A stretch of 64,000 nucleotides of DNA from Cytidiella melzeri (taxonomy: Eukaryota > Basidiomycota > Agaricomycetes > Polyporales > Irpicaceae): NCBI GenBank assembly GCA_022592445.1, contig JABYQR010000028.1:1-64000 (forward strand). The letters run 5' to 3'. Below the pieces are notes generated by a model, which had not been told where the DNA came from, searched no databases, and saw nothing but the letters and a program-made list of their open reading frames with translations. The position numbers and the translations under genes were made by a program. Positions 56,368 through 64,000 of this stretch are shown in pieces. The stretch's first letter is position 1. Every line of letters begins with the position of its first letter.

Positions 56368-58931
56368 TTACAGCGCAGGAGATGCTTGCCTCGAAGTCGA
56401 AGACGACTTCCCACCAACGTCATCGACTACGATCAGTGGTACCTCAGGATCAAACAAGGTCTCGTCCTGCTCACTGACTTCGACAGCAGTTTCCCCCGTG
56501 ATATGCATGCCGACCGTTGTGTGTGGTGACCTGACAAACATCACCACTATGAAAGAAAACGTGACCGCTCCCGCAGCCACGTAGAAGATGGTCTTTGGGA
56601 ACGTTCCAGCCGTCTTCATGTAAATCGTTCCAAAAACTGTTGGACCGATAATTTGGGAGCTGTATTTGATGGAGGGACATAGTCGTTATAACGATAACAT
56701 GAATGAAGGTTGAATGGTGCTCACCAAAGAGACTGCACAACGCTCATCGCGCCAAATAGTTTGCCTGACTCAGTTCCACCTCGTTCCGTGTACAGCGCAA
56801 GGGCAACACTTTGAATGGCGGGGGCGAAGCCAGCTCCAAATGCGCTTGACATCGTGAAAATGGTATACAAGGGAGCAGTGGAGGTGAAGCAGACAGCGAT
56901 GTAGCTGATCGCCTCTACTAGCAAAGACACCTTGGATACGGCGAGGTCAAAGGGAACAGAGCGATGTTTGGCAGCAGAGCTGGTAGACGGCGCAGTACGT
57001 TCCTCTAGATCTGCATCAAGGTGCGACAAATTATCGGTGGACACATTGGGGAGGTGGATAGGACCTGTCTTGGGCTTGGGCTTGAATAATCTGATGGCAA
57101 CTATGGAAAAGTAACTCAGTTGCGTAGCCAGTAAGAGCTAGCTGAGACATACGGGGAAGTATGATAGTGAGGTGGACAGCCCTGGTAGCACCAACAGCAC
57201 TCATCCAATAGCCTATCTGAAAATTAGGTTTAGACGGTGTTGCAGCAGGACAATAGCAGCGGATTACCTGCTCTGAACCCCAACCAAATGCAAAGCTGGT
57301 ATACTGAAATTTGTAGGCGTATGAGCCCTGTTAAAGGGGCAAATACCTTGTCAGTCTTCTCTTTGAGGACGCTCCGAATACTTGGACAGCTTACCATGAG
57401 AAGAATCAGGCTTCCGTAGGACATAGCAATACACAAAAGATTCCAATCACGCTTCTTTCTCTTCAATGGATTGGTACCTGGGCCCTCAACTACCACCGGA
57501 TAGAACAAAGCAAGTGGTGCCAGGAAGCCAAATGCTCTACTCAACCAGTAAACCGGCCCAGATCTTTTATCCGCTAGAGCTGCCTCGTCGCTTTCTTTCT
57601 TGGTCTTGCGGGCCTCTAGCTGGCGACGCAAACTCAAGGATTCGGGTACAACAAACCATACGAGCGAGGCATGGAAGCAATGCGCGGCCGCTGCAACATA
57701 GAAGACAGATAGCACTGAATTCGTGGTGCGGACGAGAATACTACCCAGCGTGGGACCGAGACCGAAGCCAGCAAACGTCAGCCCCAAAAAGAGGGAGAAT
57801 ACTCGCGACCTAGGTGGAACAGTTACGCTAATGCTCACATAATGAACAGTACTTGCACACCTGTCTTCTTGCTCAGTGCAGTCTGCGAGATAAGCATGTA
57901 TTGTTGCCGACAACGCGGTCATTCCTGTTGATGCATGGTTTGTTGAGAGACCTCACTGGGCGGGAGAAGCACTCACCTCCGCACAACCCATCTAGCAGCG
58001 GACCGAGCAGCAAGAATAAATAACCTCCGGGTAGGTAACGGTGAAAGTGTACAGTCGAGAGAAATATCACATCGTTGACCAGCAGTCCAAATACCGCAAA
58101 TCGAAGCACCGTCACACGTCCGTACCGATCAGATATCTAGCGACCAAGCTTAATAAACCAATTGGTGAGGCATTGTCAGAGACGTACCGAGCCCCACCAG
58201 CCCGCAGTCATGCAGCTGAGGATTCCTAGCGACAATGCCAGCATCATGCTCAGTCGCGCGACAGCAGCTTGAACTATGGGTTCCTTGGCACAGAACTTCT
58301 TGTCCGCTAAGGTGAACGTTGGGCAGATAGTATAAAGTTACACGCATGAGACATACTATCAGAGAGTCCGCCAGCCAGCAGCATAGTAGCAGTCTGCATA
58401 AGCGCATTTACGGTGTTGTTGCCCTCGCCAATCTGGTACTTGTCCTTGTATGCGATGCAGGCGAGCTCTGTGAAGAGTTCTACACGAGGTGCGGCAGCAG
58501 CAGCAGTAGCACCCGCTGCGAACGGTGCTATGATCAAGAACCTTGCCGAAGGTCAGGATCATCGCGTACAAGAGCGCACATCTGTGCACTCACCAGACGG
58601 CTGACGGACGCTTGTGCCATGGCAGTTTCTTCCTTATCTCAAGGGAGACAGTATCCTCATCATCCTCGTCGATTTCTGGAGTCGGGGGCTCGTCACCAAA
58701 GAGACGATTGTCGAGGGTATTGTGTGGATGCACAAAGTCGTTCAACAGCTCCGTGACCTCGGCGCCGATAGCACCTTCAGGCAAAGCCAGACTCGCCGCG
58801 TCTTGGGGAAGGTATGCGAGTGAGGCTCTGGAGGAGTTCCGGGAGTTCCGGGGTCGTGACGGCGTACGCGAGGATGGTCCAGAACGAGCCGCGAATGTTG
58901 GTGAAAGCGTTCTCTGCATGCCTGTCGCCAT
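56368..58931 (-). CDS. MFS transporter (Tet/DHA1-like)
   Basis: Major facilitator with about 12 membrane segments. Start ATG 58931 (MATGMQRTLSPTFAARSG). A long Ser/Arg- and acidic cytosolic N-terminus (GDEPPTPEIDEDDEDTVSLE, IRKKLPWHKRPSAVW) precedes TM1 (LIAPFAAGATAAAAAPRVEL). Then CIAYKDKYQIGEGNNTVNAL, an MTALSATIHAYLADCTEQED segment, RVFSLFLGLTFAGFGLGPTL, a cytosolic loop rich in Lys/Glu (LEARKTKKESDEAALADK), LAFG-type second-half helices, APLYTIFTMSSAFGAGFAPA, IQSVALALYTERGGTESGKL and IGPTVFGTIYMKTAGTFPKT. The C-tail is acidic and ends SSTSRQASPAL. Many short introns. Substrate unknown; the fold resembles tetracycline-resistance-like fungal carriers. Confidence 0.82.
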
Positions 58932-59256
58932 CGCCGTCAAAGATAATGGTGGTTGCTCAGAGAGAGGGGTAGTGCGAAGGATTTATTAAGTGCTACGCTC
59001 GCGCCATGAGGGCTCCAGCACCCTGCCTGTGAAAGTGCAGAGATAAGTGATGAAGCGGGAGCACTGACGGAAGGCATAAGCAATAGATAAGTAGGGGATA
59101 AGCTTGACTTACTTACCGCATTACAAAAGAATTGTTGAGACACGTCATGGTCCCTCGTCACCGATTGCGATGCCGACCGAAGATCGCCAAGACAGTCTCG
59201 AGATTACGTGGCGGCCCGTTGAGCACTAGCGCCGACGCTCTCTCTCGTTCTCCGCC
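58932..59256. promoter_or_regulatory. Divergent promoter, MFS and GMF genes
   Basis: 325 bp between the two divergent ATGs; both promoters must lie here. Confidence 0.4.
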
Positions 59257-59849
59257 ATGGTCAGTCGCGGCATGTTGACCACTTTGACAATCATTGAGCC
59301 ATTGGGATGTAGTCCCGAACGGTAGACATGCCTCAGGAGCTCAAGGCTTCCCTTCGCAAGTTCAGGTTCGCCCGCAGAAATGCGGGACACGCCGCGATCA
59401 TCGTAAAGATCAACAAGCAGAAATTGATCATGGAGGAGGTCGAGCAGTTCGACAACATCACTATTGAGGACCTTGCAGAAGGTATGTTGCATCAGTAGTG
59501 CATTGTTTTCGATCGTGACCGTCCACCAGGGCTGCCGGAGAACGCTCCGCGATATGTCGTACTCTCATACGAGCTGAACCACGACGACGGGCGTAAATCC
59601 TTCCCCCTAGTACTGATCAACTGGGCGCCGATATCATCCGAGATGGGCCTGCTCACGTTACACGCGAGCGCATTGCTGGACTTCCAGGCTACGGTGAGTA
59701 TCCTACGCTTCACAATGAACAAACCACTCACATCTCTCATCTGTGCCTGTCTTGGTCTGCAGGCCGATGTGAGCAAGGTTATAGAGGTTAGGGATGGTGA
59801 AGAAGGTCTTACGACAGATATTGTGAACGCTAGGCTGCTGCAGTCTTAG
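59257..59849 (+). CDS. GMF1: Glia maturation factor (ADF-H family)
   Basis: Small ADF-homology protein that debranches actin by acting on Arp2/3 (Gmf1/Aim7 in yeasts). The exons give 140 residues: 59257-59259, 59313-59481, 59530-59693 and 59763-59849. The first coding exon would be the ATG alone; splicing GTCAGT...TGTAG joins it in frame to SRTVDMPQELKASLRKFRFA, which matches fungal GMF N-termini. Then RNAGHAAIIVKINKQKL, MEEVEQFDNITIEDLAEGLP, RYVVLSYELNHDDGRKSFPL, VLINWAPISSEMGLLTLHAS and the ADF-H end ADVSKVIEVRDGEEGL. Length matches the family (about 140). An ATG at 59328 is the alternative start. Confidence 0.9.
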
Positions 59850-60252
59850 GTGAGTGACTACATGCAGATGCAGTGAGGCTGTAAGACTCACTGAGTACCA
59901 CTGTCATGTAGAACAAGTCGTAGACGAAGGGCAAACATTTGTACGATAGTTGGACAAAGGAATCATACCAGTCAATGAATTCAGATTGGTATATGGTGGT
60001 CCAGTGCGTCACCCTAGAAAAATGATTCGTGCGCATGCGTCGGCCCCGTCAAGGTGGGCGTCTGGAGTTCAACTCACTTGAATGTAACACAGCCCTGTGT
60101 CGCACATGTCTCTGCACACAGTCCCGTGTCAACCACAAGGCATGAAATCGCACAATCTATTGTAGTATTTTGTACAAGTACGGTACGCTATACTCACCTA
60201 GAACGACTTGCTACCGGGAGACGGAGGCTAGAGATCATGGCAAATACAGCAT

Positions 60253-61613
60253 TCAGTCGTCATAAGGCAAGTTATCAATGTATGAGGCGGTCACGTCGAA
60301 CAGGGTCCACAACAGACCATGGGTGGTGACACTACGAAGTGCGCTCACACCGAGCCCGCGGTAAATGCGAGTCATCCCTTGCGGTATGCTTCGTGGTGCA
60401 TTTGGATCGGGACCTATGTGTAAGAGTGTTGTTATCAGTTTGGACAAATGCGAATGATTGGTGCTTTTACCTCGAATGAGACGATGTAAAGTTTCACCCA
60501 CACCTCGAGGAGGGGTGCCAGCTAATGCTCGCTGTTGCACCTTCGTTTTCACCCTGTTAGAACCGTAAATGTTAGCCGCAAACAGGCAGGCGTAGGTGAG
60601 TAAGACAATGCTAAGCTCACACGTCTAGTGGGTAAATCAAAGCCCAAGAAGACACCCCTGCCAAGGACCCACACAAGAACGGTACAAGCGAGCTATGAAT
60701 AGGCATCCATGACGGCGATGGACCTTGTTCACCCGAGGGTAGCCTGCCCATTATGTGCCGCAGACCATCATACTCGAAGAAATACAGAGACGTTCCCAGC
60801 GTGTCCCGCACTAGATAGACGTCCATAACTCAGCGCAGCTGGTTGATAACAGCATCAGAAAACCTACAGCAGTGAAGCTTGAAACCAGTGTAGAGCCCCT
60901 TCACCCCATTGTTTCTGTAGATTTCCCGAACAGCTTGCATGGTGTTGGGCGGTTTTGCTATTCGTTGGCCTTGACTTTCCGCAATCGAATACTCCAGCTG
61001 GCGCCTGACTTTGATAAGCTCAAATGCTGGAAGAAACCGTCAGTTACGAGCGAAACAGTGCCGATGAGCACGCTACTCACGAGTACTCCCGATGGAAATT
61101 AGCGAACCAGAGAGCGCGCCGCTAGAGAAAAAGGTTTTAGTGTTTCTCAAATTATCATGAGCACTATCACGAACCCTAGACCGCCCGTGGTAGCAGCATC
61201 GATTAAATTATTGCGCATGAATAAGTTATGATCGCGACAGTATTCTTTGGTACGAGTATATATTGTGAAAGAGGCAGCACCTATGTATGCACAGGAAACC
61301 TGTGAGCTTCTTCTAAACAGAACGCTGAGTGGCAACGGAGACTCACGAACGAACGAAATGGTGATAAGGGGTATCCACAGTCCTCGGTAGAACCCAATTA
61401 CGCCCTCCTCTCTATAGACCTGCAGAGCGAGTCGTGGGATAGATATCCTGTTTCTCGTGGTCTGCAGCCTCGACTTGAGGGAGTCCAACTAAAAACAGCG
61501 TCTGCATTGTCAATACCTGGCTCACGACATACCTGAATACTTTCTACTCACCGGGTAACCCGCGAATGTGGAGACATAACTGGCAGAGATGGCGCATACA
61601 ACAGATTTGTTTC
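60253..61613 (-). CDS. Mitochondrial carrier family protein
   Basis: Inner-membrane solute carrier with three repeats of about 100 residues. Read from the N-terminus: NKSVVCAISASYVSTFAGYP, LDSLKSRLQTTRNRISIPRL (PxD/SxxKxRxQ motif), EEGVIGFYRGLWIPLITISF; a second repeat with GSTPFELIKVRRQLEYSIAE, NTMQAVREIYRNNGVKGLYT; and a third with HSSLVPFLCGSLAGVSSWAL, IYPLDVVKTKVQQRAL, and GMTRIYRGLGVSALRSVTTH. The end is DVTASYIDNLPYDD at 60253. About seven introns. The first coding exon is not resolved: the sequence before 61613 lacks an in-frame ATG, so the start probably lies at 61.65-61.7 kb behind an intron. Substrate unknown. Confidence 0.85.
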
Positions 61614-62225
61614 CTGCAACGCCGCTCAGTTACAATCTCGTGTTTTCGAGGACGAATTCAGATCTGCGTACGTCGGAGGTACTCATTGCGAGCAGCAGAG
61701 TCAAAAAGGATGTTGAATGGCCTAAGTATCACGTCAACATCAGTACTCGTGCAACCTCATTGCAGCACGGCCGGGCACGTACTCTGTCTCACTCATAGGA
61801 AGGTGTCAACTGGGCCCAGTGCGAGCAAGCCAGTTCCGTGCAGCCGCACGAGCAGTAAAGAGTCAGTTACACCGTCGTTGCGGTCGTCGTGTGTTCAGTG
61901 TAGGCGAGAGAAGGTGAGGGTTAGAGCTAACAGGCAACGCGACCCCATGTTCCATGACGCGCAACAAGCGCTTCGTATATTAAATTCAATACTGGCCAGT
62001 CGACTCAAGCTCATCTGCCGGAACAACGCTCTATACAAGCAGACAAGCAGGTATTTAACATCCAAATGACACCACATAGCAGCATTACTACATGAGATGA
62101 ACGTGGTCTCTTCATCAACCACATGCGGGATCTGGTTATGCCTATCAAGGGACTACAGTGAGCTTATCGCTCCGGATCGCTCGTGGTAGAGTAATAGTAT
62201 CCCACGCACCTCAAAGTTTGTCGAC
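61614..62225. other. Region holding the carrier's unresolved first exon
   Basis: Between two minus-strand genes. It should contain the carrier's start codon and promoter; an ATG at about 61683 is the nearest candidate. Otherwise only short ORFs. Confidence 0.35.
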
Positions 62226-64000
62226 TTAAAACCCTCCTAGTCTTTTCTTCACCGGCTTCTTCTTCAAAAGAGGTCTGCCACCAAAAGGACCTGGTAGAAC
62301 CTGAGTACTAGGCATGGGAGTGTCCTGCGACTGAGATCCGTCTGGAGGATGGTGTTGAAGGCCAGCTTGACTGCCCATGCGAGGAGTATCTCTGCTAGTC
62401 ATTGAGTATCCCTGTGATTGCCAGTGAGTGTCTGGCACAACACGAGATGGCTGGCTGGAGACAACCGAGGGTGGGGCCATGGTTGTTGTAGCTGCAATGA
62501 CAGGCGGCGCCCTCTGTGATTGCGATTGCTGAGAAGGACGAAAGACTGCATGATCGATAGGAGTGTGGCGTACAGGCCTCGGTGCAGCTACACCAGCGAG
62601 TCCGTACGGATCGTAATGAACGTAGTTTTGAGGATCCGCGCCGACGTCCCAATCCTTGAGTAAAAGCCGCACACCTAACGGATGATCGAGTTTAGTCTCG
62701 TATCCGTCTTTGTCTTCGGCGTAATGGTCATTGCCTTTGTCCAAGCCTGGTCGTAAGAACCCAAAATGTACTGGCGGAGGCTCTGGCACGCCGATAGACA
62801 TAGCTTCGGTAGCACGAGACATGGTCTCAAAGGCCTCGTCTTCTGCATTACCACAGAACTCTGGAGTGGGCTTGATAGGATGGGGAGAGTAAACATCCAT
62901 ACACAGCGACAAGTCCAATGTGAGTTGTTCGCGTGCTTCAATCTCTCTCCGAATCGAGCTTCCAGTGCGGTAATCATCCAATTGGAGATCATGCGACTTG
63001 AGCCGCTCAAACGTAACCTCTGGGGAGCTGGATAACTCAGGGAGAACGCCGTGGACAGTTGACAGGATGTTGTTGTGCCAAGCTGACTGCGTTGCGAGCT
63101 GGGCTAGAGGTATCCGCTGCTGGATCAGAGCACGGAACCCACGACCAGAATTTAGCTCGCTCCCTGCAAAAAAAACCGTCCTATCTGGATCGTCAGGTTC
63201 ACTACCAGAGCGAATTACGACATCTAATCTGTGTAATGATTCACACCAGGAACGTCAGGAAGAGGTCGATCTTCGTGACAATGAAGCTCACATAGTCAGC
63301 ATGTTGTTAACTGGCTCGTCTAAGGTGTTCCAGAAAAATTGCATGCCTTCCAGCGTATTGTACAAAGCTTCTCCGCTGCCAGTTGAGCTCTCATGATCGA
63401 GCGCGAAAATCCCTGCAATTTTGATGAGCCAACGAACCAGCCAGCGACGCTAGAAGCTCACGTTGTGAAACCGGCTCTAAATCAAGTTCATTGAACATTC
63501 TGCCACTAAGCTGTCCGTATTCCGTTCCAAGATTCGCAGTTTTTGAATCCAATTGCTGTACTTCATGAGACCAGATGTGCGTCCTGCCGGTATATTCTTG
63601 TGCGTCAGCCAGGCTCAAATCGAGCCGATGAATACTGCCACGGTCAGATAACTGTATGAGCAATACACTTTCGTCACCCGTGTCTGAGGGGTGACGGACG
63701 AATGCACTATCGATGCATTGCTCCCTGCCAAGGGTAAAAGGCGAAAGAGAGTAAGCTGGTGTTGCTATGCGAGGTAACCCAGATTCCTCGCGAGCCACGT
63801 CGTACACGGTGACGAGACTATTTTTTGACGATGTCATAAACGTCAGAGGACCTAATGAGCAGTCAGCATTGCGTGGTGCAAAACGAAGGAGTTTGTACCA
63901 TTTTGGAAACGCATGGTATGCAACTGCAAAGTACGATCCTTTTGACGACGGTGCTTCCAGCCGAACATTGGCTTGCGAGGGAACCTTTCGTCGATCCAGA
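62226..64000 (-). CDS. Rrn6-like RNA polymerase I initiation factor, partial
   Basis: Partial: the 5' end lies beyond the window. It reads leftward from the edge: SLDRRKVPSQANVRLEAPSS, GPLTFMTSSKNSLVTVYDVA, a beta-propeller-like region (VLLIQLSDRGSIHRLDLSLA), acidic/helical parts (LDLEPVSQRELLASLAGSLA), then LSLCMDVYSPHPIK, LLLKDWDVGADPQNYVHYDP, and a Gln/Ser/Pro-rich tail with GPFGGRPLLKKKPVKKRLGG F ending at 62226. The VTSSKxxLVTVYDV segment, WDVGxDPxxY and the basic FGGRP..KKKPKKR..GGF end are what I recall from fungal Rrn6/TAF1C-like proteins of the Pol I core factor. Assignment is moderate. Confidence 0.55.

Overview
This is a gene-dense nuclear window from a filamentous basidiomycete, most likely an Agaricomycete. 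Genes carry many short introns (about 50-60 nt, mostly GT...AG), and the gene families are typical of mushroom-forming fungi: a DOPA 4,5-dioxygenase, DUF6593, an F-box protein, FunK1-like kinase relics and SLC41 transporters. There are no operons. Genes alternate strands, share short divergent promoters, or converge on short 3' regions. I found no rRNA, tRNA or CRISPR.

Layout. 0.8-3.0 kb: Pfs2/WDR33-type polyadenylation factor (-). 3.5-6 kb: weak uncharacterised coding signals (-). 6.1-9.3 kb: tandem DUF6987/LEA-like paralogues (-) with matching promoter elements. 11-13.5 kb: CBM21 glycogen-targeting subunit of protein phosphatase 1 (+). 14.5-16.1 kb: F-box protein (+). 17.3-19.9 kb: Ser/Thr kinase (-). 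22.4-23.0 kb: Pro/Ser/Arg-rich protein of unknown function (-). 24.62-26.76 kb: an almost perfect 2.1-kb inverted repeat flanked by a 7-bp duplication, i.e. a foldback-like transposable element. 27.2-29.7 kb: DUF6593 protein and PRPP synthetase (-). 30.1-40.8 kb: two SLC41/MgtE magnesium transporter paralogues (+) bracketing Ada3 (-), Per1/PGAP3 (+) and a Hos2-type histone deacetylase (-). 41.0-45.6 kb: DOPA dioxygenase, a small unknown protein and an APC amino-acid permease (all -). 46.6-50.6 kb: three tandem paralogues of a tryptophan-rich unknown family (-), one with an in-frame TGA. 50.8-54.3 kb: ALG2 and an inositol polyphosphate 5-phosphatase (+). 54.9-55.6 kb: inverted, broken FunK1-like kinase relics. 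56.4-58.9 kb: MFS transporter (-). 59.3-59.8 kb: glia maturation factor (+). 60.3-61.6 kb: mitochondrial carrier (-). 62.2-64.0 kb: Rrn6-like Pol I factor (-), cut by the window edge.

Most genes are housekeeping: mRNA 3' processing, SAGA acetylation and Hos2 deacetylation, nucleotide precursors, N-glycan and GPI-anchor synthesis, phosphoinositides, actin remodelling and Pol I transcription. The lineage-specific part consists of local duplications (DUF6987 x2, SLC41 x2, Trp-rich x3), the foldback element, the FunK1 relics and the DOPA-dioxygenase neighbourhood. The best candidates for something undescribed are the Trp-rich tandem family and the foldback element.
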